A DNA stretch of 64,000 nucleotides, taken from assembly GCA_041398745.1 (NCBI GenBank), contig JAWKUB010000005.1:496001-560000 (forward strand), read 5' to 3'. Every line of letters starts with the position of its first letter. Position 1 is the first letter of the stretch. Positions 53,090 through 61,606 of the stretch are shown in pieces. A program made the position numbers and the translations under genes. Below the pieces are notes generated by a model, which made no database searches, was not told the origin of the DNA, and worked only from the letters and a program-made list of their open reading frames with translations. Origin of the DNA: JACKHO01 sp041398745 (GTDB lineage: Bacteria; Planctomycetota; Planctomycetia; Planctomycetales; Planctomycetaceae).

Positions 53090-53620
53090 ATGACAAAAGA
53101 ACTTGAACTCGAATTGACATTCCTCGCCTCTCCGAGGTTGGTGACCCATTCACTGTTGGAAGGTGTAGATATGGTTGATGTGTACATCCCGTCCAACACA
53201 AGTGTCGTGCATCCGCGATTACGGCTTCGGCAGCAGGCAGACCGCTACACCGTAACAAAAAAGATTCCCGTGAGCAGCGATGATGCATCGGCGCACACCG
53301 AGGAAACCATTTGCCTGACTCTTGACGAATTTGAATGCCTTTCAGCAGCGAGCGGTCGTAGGGTTGCGAAGACGAGATACAAATGTGACTTGGGAGGCCG
53401 AATAGCTGAAGTAGACGTCTTCAAGGAATCGCTTGCGGGCCTTGTCCTCATTGACTTTGAGTTTGCGAATTCTAGTGAACTTCTGGATTTCACCCCTCCA
53501 CCTGAGTGCTTGGCAGATGTCACGCAGGAGGAGTTTATTGCGGGAGGAGTGCTCGCTGGAAAGTCCTACAATGATATTAGTCCGCAGCTAGAGAGATTCA
53601 ACTATGAACCAGTCCGGTAA
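53090..53620 (+). CDS. CYTH-domain protein (triphosphate tunnel metalloenzyme-like)
   Basis: 176 residues from the ATG at 53090 (MTKELELELTFLA), AGGAAC upstream; an earlier in-frame ATG is not supported. CYTH features: ELELELTF at the start (in place of ExExK), RLRLRQQADRYTVTKK, then LTLDEFECLSAASGRR, VAKTRYKCDL, AEVDVFKESLAGLVLIDFEF. These supply the acidic and basic residues of the tunnel. The family hydrolyses or cyclises nucleoside or thiamine triphosphates, or inorganic tripolyphosphate. The stop overlaps the deaminase-like start by 17 bases, so the two are coupled. Confidence 0.8.
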   Translation: MTKELELELTFLASPRLVTHSLLEGVDMVDVYIPSNTSVVHPRLRLRQQADRYTVTKKIPVSSDDASAHTEETICLTLDEFECLSAASGRRVAKTRYKCDLGGRIAEVDVFKESLAGLVLIDFEFANSSELLDFTPPPECLADVTQEEFIAGGVLAGKSYNDISPQLERFNYEPVR

Positions 53621-54122
53621 ACGATCATCGCGGCAGGACACTGTTCGCTACTTTGGCAGTCTCGCCATTGCAGCACAAACTGATAGCGAGTCAGAGCTAG
53701 CCGTGCAGGCCCTAACTGAATGTAGCAACTTCCTTAAGGGCAAGTATGCACCAGGCCGGCATCACGTAGCCTCTGTCCTAAAGTGTGTTGGCAACACCTA
53801 CTTTGGTCTACACATAGACTGCGTAGGTTTCGACAGATGTGCCGAGGGTATAGCGCTTGCTAGCGCTGTAATGGCTGATGAAAGCGACTTTCAGATCGTC
53901 GTTTCGATGATGTGGAATGGTGAGTCCGGTATTGAACCCTGGCTGATTCCGCCGTGCGGTGATTGTCGGCAATTCCTGCACGAATACGCCCCTAGTGTAA
54001 AGGTTGCTGTTGAGTCCGATGCGAGGATTCGTCTCCATCCGATAGAATGCCTGCTCCCATTTGCGTATAGTTCATCAGCTAAAACTGCTAAACGGAGGCT
54101 TCGCATTGTGGGTCGCGATTGA
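53604..54122 (+). CDS. Cytidine-deaminase-like protein
   Basis: 172 residues. Zinc site: RCAEGIALASAV (Cys79, Ala, Glu81) and PPCGDCRQFLHEY (Cys118, Cys121), the C-A-E plus PCxxC signature of CDA and blasticidin-S deaminase-like enzymes. Standard cytidine deaminase has this CAE form in its tetrameric version. It presumably deaminates a cytosine nucleoside or an analogue. It lies between CYTH and kinase genes with overlaps on both sides, so the three form one operon. Confidence 0.82.
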   Translation: MNQSGKRSSRQDTVRYFGSLAIAAQTDSESELAVQALTECSNFLKGKYAPGRHHVASVLKCVGNTYFGLHIDCVGFDRCAEGIALASAVMADESDFQIVVSMMWNGESGIEPWLIPPCGDCRQFLHEYAPSVKVAVESDARIRLHPIECLLPFAYSSSAKTAKRRLRIVGRD

Positions 54123-54735
54123 TGGCACTGATGCAACTGGTAAGACTACTTTATGTCACCTTATCAGAGATCGCCTAGTTTCTCTTGGTTACAACGTGAC
54201 GATAATTGGTGAATTCTCAGATTCGATTCTGGGCGATTTTCTCAATCGCATCGTCCGTGAGAGAAAGTATTTCTCATTCAGCAATGGCGACCCACCGCTT
54301 GCAGTTGCCGAGTCGCTTTGTCTGGTTGCGGATCTCGCCGCAAAGGCAAGCCAAGCGAAATACCAGCGTGGCTGTGATCTGGTGCTATCCGACCGCGGCG
54401 TCCTTTCCGTACTTGGCTATCAGTTTGCTCGGGTCTCGGATGTTTACGGTGCCTCCGTTGCCGAGAGAACGATTGACCAAATCCGTGAACTTATCTGTAA
54501 CCTGGAGTTAGGGCCAGACTGTCATGTCTTCTTAGATGCAGGCTCCGCAACATTGCGGTCACGACTCGCCAAGAGATACGGAGGTTCGGTTTCACTGAGC
54601 GACCATGCTAAAGTGCTACGCTACCAGGAATGCTGCAAGAAATATCTGTCGGGTTCCGATTTCTGTATTGTCATTGATGAATGCGAGAATCTTGCAGGCC
54701 GAATTACTGAGATCGCATGCAAGCTAATTAATTGA
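54106..54735 (+). CDS. Thymidylate-kinase-like protein
   Basis: 209 residues from TTG 54106, with GGAGG 7 bases upstream; the frame is open to 54061 but no site supports an earlier start. P-loop IDGTDATGKTTL at residues 5-16. LVLSDRGVLSVLGYQFAR is the DR-type motif of dTMP kinases. The LID region has RSRLAKRYGG. It probably phosphorylates a nucleoside monophosphate. It overlaps the deaminase gene by 17 bases and the convergent aminotransferase gene by 12 bases. The diverged family members make the substrate uncertain. Confidence 0.78.
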   Translation: MWVAIDGTDATGKTTLCHLIRDRLVSLGYNVTIIGEFSDSILGDFLNRIVRERKYFSFSNGDPPLAVAESLCLVADLAAKASQAKYQRGCDLVLSDRGVLSVLGYQFARVSDVYGASVAERTIDQIRELICNLELGPDCHVFLDAGSATLRSRLAKRYGGSVSLSDHAKVLRYQECCKKYLSGSDFCIVIDECENLAGRITEIACKLIN

Positions 54736-56001
54736 CTCCATATTCTTGATCTGATCGATGTTTTCGCACACCTTCATTAGACCTCGGAGATACTTGTCCA
54801 TAATTGCGGCGTCGTCAAGCGTGGTCCACATTGGCATTTTTACGAGGCTCTCGTAGATCTCTTTGGCAACACTAAACCCTTCTTGCTTGGCGATAGGATC
54901 GTCGTAGAGTCGCGGAATTAGGCTTCCAGGAGATGTAAACAATGGCAGCTCATTCAGTAGTCCAGTTGACCCTGGGATGTCAAACTCCACTAGGCCTTCA
55001 GCATGCAAGGCACGCACGAATAGTTCACGGCTGATTCCAGCCAAGTCCTCACGAAAGCGAAATGGGAAGGCGTAAAACGACCATTCGTTCGGATTGCCGT
55101 TAATGTTTTCAAGAAAAGGAGTCGCATTGATATAGTCGAAAAAACGACGACCGTACTTCCGCTTCATGTCAAGGATGTCGTCCAGCCGATTAAGCATCTC
55201 GAGCGCAATCGCGATTGCGAGTGGATGAGCCCGCAACTTTAGCCCCTCACCAGTAAGGTAGAAGCGTCGAAGTCCGTCGTCCTCAGGGATCTCTTGCTTG
55301 GGACGCTTGTTGTAGTGCCCTTGCAGCAGTGCACGCCTATAAAGGGAGGGATTATCGGTCGCAAAAACTCCCCCTTCTCCCCCCGTAACGATTTTTTGGC
55401 CTTGCAAGCTCCATGCCGCCACATCACCAAACGTTCCAACTAAGCGGCCAGAAATGCTCGCTCCATGAGCGTGTGAACAATCTTCTAGCAGGTAGAGGCC
55501 CCTATCCGAGCAGAACTGGGCAATCTCCTTGGTGTCCCTTGCAGGTACGCCCCACATGTGGGTAATCACCACAGCTCGAGTTCTAGCTGTGGTCTTGCCC
55601 TTCAATTCAGCAAGGGAAAGGCCGCACGATTCGTCACAGTCGGCAAACACCGGGACCGCGCCTGTCTGCATCAGTGGGCTGACTGCAGCATGGAAGGTAT
55701 ACACCGGGCATATTACCTCGTCGCCAGGACCAACCCCAATAGAATCAAACATTGCGAAGATCGAGGATGTCCCGGAATTTGACACGAGGCAGTACTGGCG
55801 TCCATGGTAGGATGCGAATCGGTCTTCGAAGGATTCGAACACGCCAGAACGGTCGTAGATCGAAATTGTTTGTCGGAGCTGTTCTAGGACCACCTTCTCG
55901 ATTCGCTCGTCAATAATCGGCCATTTGAAGGCTGCATATTGGGAGTCTGCAATTGGCATTCCTCCGCATAAAGCCAATCGGGAGTTCGCGTTAGTTTGCA
56001 T
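54724..56001 (-). CDS. DegT/DnrJ/EryC1/StrS aminotransferase
   Basis: 425 residues from the ATG at 56001 (MQTNANSRLALCGG), which overlaps the stop of the oxidoreductase upstream by 11 bases. PLP features: SNSGTSSIFAMF (phosphate binding), EDCSHAHGAS (the Asp and His stacking region), and WSLQGQKIVTGGEGG with Schiff-base Lys203. PLP-dependent transfer of an amino group to a keto-sugar, keto-cyclitol or similar. With the dehydrogenase encoded just upstream it would convert a hydroxyl to an amine, as in NtdA/NtdC-like pairs. Confidence 0.88.
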   Translation of the reverse strand: MQTNANSRLALCGGMPIADSQYAAFKWPIIDERIEKVVLEQLRQTISIYDRSGVFESFEDRFASYHGRQYCLVSNSGTSSIFAMFDSIGVGPGDEVICPVYTFHAAVSPLMQTGAVPVFADCDESCGLSLAELKGKTTARTRAVVITHMWGVPARDTKEIAQFCSDRGLYLLEDCSHAHGASISGRLVGTFGDVAAWSLQGQKIVTGGEGGVFATDNPSLYRRALLQGHYNKRPKQEIPEDDGLRRFYLTGEGLKLRAHPLAIAIALEMLNRLDDILDMKRKYGRRFFDYINATPFLENINGNPNEWSFYAFPFRFREDLAGISRELFVRALHAEGLVEFDIPGSTGLLNELPLFTSPGSLIPRLYDDPIAKQEGFSVAKEIYESLVKMPMWTTLDDAAIMDKYLRGLMKVCENIDQIKNMESIN

Positions 56002-57025
56002 TGAGTGATCTCCCAAGTAGCTCACGAGGATTCACGGTCAATCCGGTACGAGCGGACTCATAGGCCGCATCTACGAAAGCCACCTGTTCTAAGTAGTGCA
56101 TTCCGAAGTCGTAATCGCCAATATTGTCCATTGCAAATTTCGCAAAATCTTCGATTTGGTCTGCCAATGCAGATGGCCACGCTCCGAATCGTTCCATGGA
56201 CTCGACAGTAGTTCCATCAATGTCATGACGCGCAATTTTTCCGCGTCGAACGCACGCCATTCCTTTGGTGCCATGTGCGACTAAATGCTCATCTTTCTCG
56301 CCATAAACCCGAGACACAATTAGGCTACCCAGCACTTCCTCACCCGGATTATTCTCGCAATATGAAAAGTTCACAAATGCTGTGTCCTCAACATCATATT
56401 CCTGTCCAACTCTATTGCGCATCGACGTTCTGCATGTGATCAAATCAGGAAGCCCAAAATACCACACAATGAGGTCCACGTAATGGTATCCAAGGTCAAT
56501 TAATGCCCCACCTCCCGAGTAAAGTCGACTTGCGCGCCAGCCGCAATCCAATCGCGATATGTTTAGTGCGTACTTTGCTTCAATGGAGAATATTCGACCA
56601 ATTCGGCGCAGCAACTGGGGAAAGCTTTGAAAGACCGGATTGTATCTCCTCTGAAGCGTTAGCGACAGAAGCACATTATTGGCTTCGACAACAGCTTTCA
56701 TCTGCAGGGCTTCCTTCAGTGAAACTGCCAGTGGTTTTTCTTTGAGGATGTGAATGCCGGCCTCAGCGAGTTCGCAAACAGCCTCTAGATAACCAACGTG
56801 CGGGATCGCAACGAGCGCGGCGGTTGGCTTGGGGTTCTCTTTCAGAAACTCACTGATGCTTTTTGCAAATGGCACCGCCAACGCTTTCCCGACGCGCGCG
56901 GCTTTCTCGATATCGGTGTCCACGACGCCAGCTAGGTGGACATCATCACTGGATTGGATCGCTGGGATGTGATCATCTAGGCTCTGGTGCCCGAGGCCGA
57001 CAACAAGAAAATCGAAACTTGACAT
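55991..57025 (-). CDS. Gfo/Idh/MocA-family oxidoreductase
   Basis: 344 residues from the ATG at 57025 (MSSFDFLVVGLGHQ), preceded by AAGGGGAGAGAGA. N-terminal Rossmann fold with VVGLGHQS and VDTDIEK; the catalytic EKP motif is at 96-98 (ILKEKPLAV). The C-terminal domain has GGGALIDLGYHYVDLIVW. NAD(P)-dependent oxidation of a sugar or cyclitol hydroxyl. It is cotranscribed with and overlaps the aminotransferase. The start of the gene is about 60 bases from the truncated IS3 element. Confidence 0.88.
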   Translation of the reverse strand: MSSFDFLVVGLGHQSLDDHIPAIQSSDDVHLAGVVDTDIEKAARVGKALAVPFAKSISEFLKENPKPTAALVAIPHVGYLEAVCELAEAGIHILKEKPLAVSLKEALQMKAVVEANNVLLSLTLQRRYNPVFQSFPQLLRRIGRIFSIEAKYALNISRLDCGWRASRLYSGGGALIDLGYHYVDLIVWYFGLPDLITCRTSMRNRVGQEYDVEDTAFVNFSYCENNPGEEVLGSLIVSRVYGEKDEHLVAHGTKGMACVRRGKIARHDIDGTTVESMERFGAWPSALADQIEDFAKFAMDNIGDYDFGMHYLEQVAFVDAAYESARTGLTVNPRELLGRSLNAN

Positions 57026-57081
57026 TCTCTCTCCCCTTCGCTTGCCCGCCGAACACAAACAGTATGGCATTTTGCTTAACG

Positions 57082-57624
57082 TCAATCAATCGAGAGCCGA
57101 TCAAGTATGGTTCGTCGGAAAGGGTTTTGGTCGAGATTCCCGACGCGTAGGGAGTACAGGTCCATCAGGAGAGCCAGGTAGGCGAACTGTCCCCGTTGAC
57201 AAAGCGGCAAATACGTGATGTCACCGACCCACACTTCGTTGATCTTCACCGGTTGTGGACGGTCCAGCAGGAGGTTGTCGTTGTAACCCAGTGTGTGCCT
57301 GCTTTCCGTGGTTCGGGGCTGGAACGATTTGGGCTGGATGGCTCTGAGACCCAGTGTTTTCATCACTCGCGAGACTCGATCCACACCACACAGAACATTG
57401 CGTTCCCGCAGTTCCGCCGCGATGCGACGTGCTCCATAGCGTCGCTTGTGTTGATGAAAGATCTCGCCAATCATCGCGTGTAGCGGTTCTTCCTGCTCTC
57501 TTTGAGGAGACACTCTTTCACGCTTCCAGGCGTGAAAGCCAGATCGAGAAACGTTCAATGTGCGACACACCACACTCACCGGAAATGCCTCTTGAAAAAT
57601 CACCTGCTGAATTGCTGAGTACAC
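57082..57624 (-). pseudogene. IS3 OrfB transposase, truncated
   Basis: 180 codons. HTH_21-type N terminus (YGARRIAAELRERNVLCGVDRVSR) then the integrase core start INEVWVGDITYLPLCQRGQFAYLALLMDLYS with the first Asp. After that comes an unrelated tail (RVGNLDQNPFRRTILDRLSID) from flanking DNA. The remaining Asp and Glu of the DDE site are missing, so it is inactive. In the complete element it would be made as an OrfAB fusion. Confidence 0.8.
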
Positions 57625-57976
57625 GTCGGCTACCCGCTGCGGCTGAAAATGGACAAGGCTTTTTTTAGGATGTCACGCTCCCGCTCGACCCGCCGGAGTT
57701 CCTCTTCCAGTTGCCGCACCCGCGCTTCCAGTGACTCGGCCGCCACTCCTGCCTGGCTGATGAACTCCCGCTTCCAGCGGTACAACAAATTCACGCTGGA
57801 AAGCCCCAGCCGCTGTGCCACCGCCGGGGCCGACTGACCATCCAAGTGCAACTGCACAGCGTCTCGCTTGAAGTCCTCGGTGTACGTTCGACGCTCCCGA
57901 GTCGTCGCTTTTGTACTCTTTCCGCGTGCCATCGGTCTTCCTCCCGACCACACAGAATAAGATTTCCAACTGTCCA
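57147..57976 (-). mobile_element. Truncated IS3-family element
   Basis: OrfA and OrfB on the minus strand. The outer end at 57971-57976 reads TGGACA on the element strand. The OrfB end is missing: similarity stops at about 57147, so only the first catalytic Asp remains and the second terminal repeat is gone. It lies at the right edge of the cargo cassette. Confidence 0.75.
57630..57932 (-). CDS. IS3 OrfA
   Basis: 100 residues from the ATG at 57932 (MARGKSTKATTRERR). HTH_8-type fold with YTEDFKRDAVQLHLDGQSAP and AQRLGLSSVNLLYRWKRE; a leucine-zipper coiled coil (LEARVRQLEEELRRVERERD) to the end. Near the 3' end an A7 run (plus-strand T7 at 57660-57666) lets a -1 frameshift join it to OrfB, the usual IS3 mechanism. 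It is probably binding-competent but has no functional partner. Confidence 0.82.
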   Translation of the reverse strand: MARGKSTKATTRERRTYTEDFKRDAVQLHLDGQSAPAVAQRLGLSSVNLLYRWKREFISQAGVAAESLEARVRQLEEELRRVERERDILKKALSIFSRSG

Positions 57977-58187
57977 CGAAATCCCAAGCAACTCATTTCT
58001 CCGAGGCATCTTGATGGAGTAGTTGAAGAGAAGTGGGCGACGACCATTCGTTGACGCTTCATGTCCGCGATCGCTCATGTTCTTTAGTTACGTTTTCAGT
58101 CTTGGACACAATTCAATCTCTACTTTCGGAACCGAAAGTCCGATATACTTCTCAATGTTGACCGATGGCGTCCAAAGGCGATGATGA
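57977..58187. other. Gap with an operator-like palindrome
   Basis: About 210 bases with no gene. ACTTTCGG-aa-CCGAAAGT lies at 58123-58140, followed by TATACT at about 58143, a possible -10 box for the next operon. Confidence 0.45.
58123..58140. promoter_or_regulatory. 18-base palindrome, candidate operator
   Basis: ACTTTCGG, two bases, then the exact complement. It lies 48 bases upstream of an RHH-type regulator start and just before a TATACT -10-like box, so a repressor bound here would block transcription. Confidence 0.55.
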
Positions 58188-58472
58188 ATGAAAGACTCGA
58201 ACAGAAAGCGGCTTGGTGTGAGTCGGAACAGTCTTGGGATTCGGATTCGCGGGCGACTTGAGCCAAGTCGTGGACGTCGCCCCGGACGGCCTTCGGACCC
58301 ATTACTAACGATTCAGCGTAAGATATCGATGACGGATGACACTCTTGGGTGGTTGGAGGAGTTGGCAGCAGCCGTGAGCACGTCTGAGCGTCAAGTCAGT
58401 CCGATGCAAGTTGCGGCTCACTTGCTTGAAGAGGTAGTAGAAGAATACGCGAAGAGTTCAGCTGCGGCATGA
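58188..58472 (+). CDS. Ribbon-helix-helix-like small regulator
   Basis: 94 residues. A basic N terminus (RKRLGVSRN...RRPGRPSDP) is followed by RKISMTDDTLGWLEELAA and SPMQVAAHLLEEVVEEYA, which fit an RHH or similar small DNA-binding dimer. A shorter form starting MTDDTLGW is possible. It sits at the head of the nuclease-kinase operon and may repress it. Confidence 0.55.
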   Translation: MKDSNRKRLGVSRNSLGIRIRGRLEPSRGRRPGRPSDPLLTIQRKISMTDDTLGWLEELAAAVSTSERQVSPMQVAAHLLEEVVEEYAKSSAAA

Positions 58473-58608
58473 GGCTGCGAGAGACGGGGAAGCGAGTCCA
58501 AGATGGTGGCAACTCAACAACCTGACGCATCTTTGTCGCTCTTCGGCGTTTGCTAAGTCCGCGACTCAAGGCCGAGAGTGGTAATTTGAACCTCTACAGG
58601 GTGTGAGC

Positions 58609-59310
58609 ATGACAAGCACGAGCAAGACTGAGGTGAGCTATTTCCGGCCGCGAATTGACGGTCCGGAACTACGTATCGAAGATGCCGTTGTTTCGAAGCT
58701 GACCGAAATCTTCGAGCGAAACGATTGGCCCCTTTGGATAGGAGGTTCCGTTCCAATTGGTGCTGGATTCCCGGACATTGTTTCGGTTTGGTATGACCCG
58801 CAGGTCATCACCCTCGCTGATTTCCCCGTCACCGATGGCCATATTCTGGCCTACCTCCGCACTGTGCGGCGAGCCACTCTTGAGACGATTGCAAGCCGTT
58901 TGCAGTTTTCGTCGAAGGATGTCGAAGACACTTTGCTTCGACTGACTGAGTCATCTGTTGTGGCTCGGGAGACAGAACGAGCCTTCGCCATTTCCTCCGC
59001 CTGGCGACAGATTCTCCCAGAAGTTATTACTGTCGAGGCCAAAGTCTCAGATTGGCAAGCAGCCTTACAACAAGCGAATCGAAACCGAATATTCGCACAT
59101 CGTTCTTTTGCCGCATTCCCCGAGCCGGTTGCCGAGCGGGTCATGAAGAAGTCCGGCTTTGAACTTCACGGCGTCGGGATTCTATCTGTTTCAGAGCAAG
59201 GTGAAGTCACCGTTGTCAGACCGGCACGCAGGAATAGCCCTTCTGTTTGGGACTATTATTTCCACTTGGCTGCTCTCGCTGCGAAAGACATGAACAACAG
59301 GAACCACTAA
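58609..59310 (+). CDS. PD-(D/E)XK nuclease with internal winged helix
   Basis: 233 residues from the ATG at 58609; AGGGTG lies upstream and a GTG start two codons earlier is the alternative. Nuclease core: VPIGAGFPDIVSVWY (Asp56) and VEAKVSDWQAALQQANRN (Glu143, Lys145), the PD...ExK signature, split by an inserted winged helix (YLRTVRRATLETIASRLQF, then EDTLLRLTESSVVARE). The ending SPSVWDYYFHLAALAAK is helical. The stop overlaps the kinase start as TAATG. Cuts DNA or RNA; an anti-phage effector or a restriction-like enzyme is the natural reading, not proven. Confidence 0.7.
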   Translation: MTSTSKTEVSYFRPRIDGPELRIEDAVVSKLTEIFERNDWPLWIGGSVPIGAGFPDIVSVWYDPQVITLADFPVTDGHILAYLRTVRRATLETIASRLQFSSKDVEDTLLRLTESSVVARETERAFAISSAWRQILPEVITVEAKVSDWQAALQQANRNRIFAHRSFAAFPEPVAERVMKKSGFELHGVGILSVSEQGEVTVVRPARRNSPSVWDYYFHLAALAAKDMNNRNH

Positions 59311-60155
59311 TGTCATTCACCGTCGACATTAAGGACGCACAGGCACAGTTTCCGGACTACACGTTCATCAAGCCGCTTACACCAAGCGCTCAAAAATGTG
59401 CATTTCACGTTCGCGATGCCGATGATACAGACCTTTGTCTGAAAATCATTTCTCCGACGTATGGAAATGACCGCCTACAGCGAGAGATTACTGCCATGCA
59501 GCAAATCTCTCACGAGAATGTCGTTTCTCTCTTGGAGTACACTTTCTCTTCGACCCCGGGTTCGTTGAAGCACTATGTAATCGAAGAGTTTGTGGAGGGA
59601 GACGACTTACAAGCCCACCTCAACACGCCTTGGGACCGTTCTCGTCTCTCGAAAGTCTTTTCTCAACTGATGGACGGTCTACAGCAACTCAATGAGAAAG
59701 ACATCGTTCACCGTGACTTAAAGCCGACAAACATCAGGCTCCGCTCAGATGACTCCCCAGTCATAATTGACTTTGGGCTGGCACGGCATCTGACAATGAC
59801 AGATTTGACCGCCACCGCTCAAGGAGCACAGATTGGGACTCCCCTTTATTTTGCACCTGAGCAATTCCAAGGGACCAAATACGACATCGACCATCGAACA
59901 GACCTGTTTGCGTCTGGGATCATCATCTACCAAGCACTCGTTGCCCGTCATCCATTTTATGCCGCTGGGATGTCGCGACCCGATCTGCAAGACCGAGTCT
60001 GTAGCAATGATGATTTCAAACGTGACGCGGATTTTCTTGCTTTGCCGAAGAAATGGCAACTACTGTTGAGCAAGCTGCTCGAAAAGGAACGTTCGAAGAG
60101 AATCAACTCGGCTCAGCAGGCTGCAATGCTGCTCCGCAAACTGGAGAATGAATAG
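59310..60155 (+). CDS. Ser/Thr protein kinase (soluble)
   Basis: 281 residues; the start is fixed by the TAATG overlap at 59308-59312. Complete bilobal kinase: Lys45 (CLKII), Glu in the C-helix, HRDLKPTNIRL (134-144), IDFGLAR (DFG 154-156), IGTPLYFAPEQ (APE 182-184) and HRTDLFASGIIIYQAL. There is no membrane helix or extracellular domain, unlike typical planctomycete Hanks kinases. It is embedded between a nuclease and an unknown protein in one operon, so it may sense or switch the system by phosphorylation. Confidence 0.9.
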   Translation: MSFTVDIKDAQAQFPDYTFIKPLTPSAQKCAFHVRDADDTDLCLKIISPTYGNDRLQREITAMQQISHENVVSLLEYTFSSTPGSLKHYVIEEFVEGDDLQAHLNTPWDRSRLSKVFSQLMDGLQQLNEKDIVHRDLKPTNIRLRSDDSPVIIDFGLARHLTMTDLTATAQGAQIGTPLYFAPEQFQGTKYDIDHRTDLFASGIIIYQALVARHPFYAAGMSRPDLQDRVCSNDDFKRDADFLALPKKWQLLLSKLLEKERSKRINSAQQAAMLLRKLENE

Positions 60156-60157
60156 TC

Positions 60158-61348
60158 ATGCGAAGAGGAGCTTGGCATCAACTAGGCTGGAATCATCAAA
60201 AAATGGTTATAGAGCAGCTGCAAAACAATGCGGGTGTTGGCATTGTTTTGAGTCCCCGAGATTTGAGCTATTCGAAGGCTAAGGAATACGTACCGCAGTA
60301 CAAGGCCGAAGGGGCGTCCGTTGTACTTGACCCGCAGTGGCACATACCGGGATTCAGCAATACTCAGTTTGCTGAATACCCGACAGCCGACCTGAGAGCT
60401 TCCATCACGGACCTTGCCGCGATAACCGATACTGAGATGCAGCAGCTCAAGGACAAGCTTGTTTCGGAAAACTCCGCTCTTTCAACGGATGCCTTGATTG
60501 CACCAGCAGTTCTGTACGCTGCTGGCAGAAGCGACATTGTGCAGTTAAACGCCAAGCTCCATGCCGTTGCCCGCGATGCAGCTGCAACGCTTGGCGTTCC
60601 GTGTTGGGGTACTGCATTTCTTGGCGAATCAATAACAAACAGCCAGCAGCTCGTGGAGTCAACGTTGTCCTCCGTAACCGCTTTGAATTGTGACGGCTGG
60701 TATTTTGGTTTTGAGTTTCCCTCAGAGCGAATACCGTCATCTACCGACACGGTTTACCGTTGCTTGCAGGCAGCTTTGCTGCTCGTGCAGACCGGCAAAC
60801 CTGTCCTTCACGGTTACGCTGGGCCGCTTGGAATCCTCTCTTTTTCCTCGGGCTGCACCGGGGCTGCGTTTGGCGGAAGTCAGAAGCAGTGGCGGTTTTG
60901 CCCGGAAAGGTGGGAAGAATCTTCCGATGGTGGTGGAGGAGGACAGGCACCAGCTCGCTACTTCTCACGAAATCTCTGGGGGACAATTGTGTTTCCGGAC
61001 GAAACGGCGTTATTGCCGCCCAATGTGCAATCTCAAGTGTTCACGCCCTCACCGTTCGCACCAAATCCACTTCCTACTACGTGGAGCAAGACCAACGCAC
61101 TTAAGCACCTCACGTACACGGTTTGCAAAGGTATCGAAAGTGTCGCAGCGAACACGGATTTGGCATCCTGCAGGCAAGCCGCCGAGAGCATGCTAGGCAC
61201 AGCTGTTGGCCTTCACAATGACATAGCTCAACTCGGAATCACGCTAAAGGACGACACTGCCGCATATCAAGCGAATTGGCGTTCCGCATTGACTATCCTG
61301 CAGCAGAACCACGGAGATGACTTCGAATTTCTTGACATGTTATTGTAA
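60158..61348 (+). CDS. TIM-barrel-like protein of the nuclease-kinase operon
   Basis: 396 residues, starting 2 bases after the kinase stop. Repeated strand-turn segments (GVGIVLSPRDL, SVVLDPQWHIPGF, ALIAPAVLYAAG, VPCWGTAFLGES, CDGWYFGFEFPSERIP, GKPVLHGYAGPLGI) look like a beta/alpha barrel. A Gly-rich stretch (GGGGGQAPARYFSRNLWG) is followed by a helical C-terminal third. It resembles tRNA-guanine-transglycosylase-like barrels in rhythm, but I see no catalytic motif to secure that. The role is unknown; its tight coupling to the kinase suggests it is the sensor or effector. Confidence 0.55.
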   Translation: MRRGAWHQLGWNHQKMVIEQLQNNAGVGIVLSPRDLSYSKAKEYVPQYKAEGASVVLDPQWHIPGFSNTQFAEYPTADLRASITDLAAITDTEMQQLKDKLVSENSALSTDALIAPAVLYAAGRSDIVQLNAKLHAVARDAAATLGVPCWGTAFLGESITNSQQLVESTLSSVTALNCDGWYFGFEFPSERIPSSTDTVYRCLQAALLLVQTGKPVLHGYAGPLGILSFSSGCTGAAFGGSQKQWRFCPERWEESSDGGGGGQAPARYFSRNLWGTIVFPDETALLPPNVQSQVFTPSPFAPNPLPTTWSKTNALKHLTYTVCKGIESVAANTDLASCRQAAESMLGTAVGLHNDIAQLGITLKDDTAAYQANWRSALTILQQNHGDDFEFLDMLL

Positions 61349-61542
61349 GTTATTGTAAGAAGGAGACTGTGTTTGCCATATGGTCTTTGGTGATCAAGCC
61401 ATGGCCTCGCGGATCTTTCAGCCTGTCACGGTTTGTCACAGAACCCTTGCAATTTGTCGCATTTCTCGCGAAACTCGCAAGTGTGTGCTTGGCCGAAAAC
61501 CCAAGTGACAAAGGGACTTCCAACACAATTTGGTTCCTTAAC

Positions 61543-61591
61543 CACATAACTGGGGGTCAAGAGGCCGCAGGTTCAAATCCTGTCGTCCCGA
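61543..61591 (+). pseudogene. tRNA 3' fragment (candidate att site)
   Basis: The 3' part of a tRNA: anticodon-loop-like CATAA, a stem-half, variable region, T arm GCAGG-TTCAAAT-CCTGT, then the acceptor 3' strand CGTCCCG and discriminator A. The 5' part is missing: no CGGGACG or D arm precedes it. CAT would make it Met-like, but the variable region is longer than normal. Followed by a terminator at 61607-61636. Confidence 0.6.
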
Positions 61592-61606
61592 CTATTCTCA
61601 GAAATG

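Noticed and set aside
60158..61348. A 7-deazaguanine (DpdA-like) DNA modification enzyme
   Set aside because: The barrel-like rhythm suggested it, but no zinc site or transglycosylase motif is visible and no partner genes are nearby.
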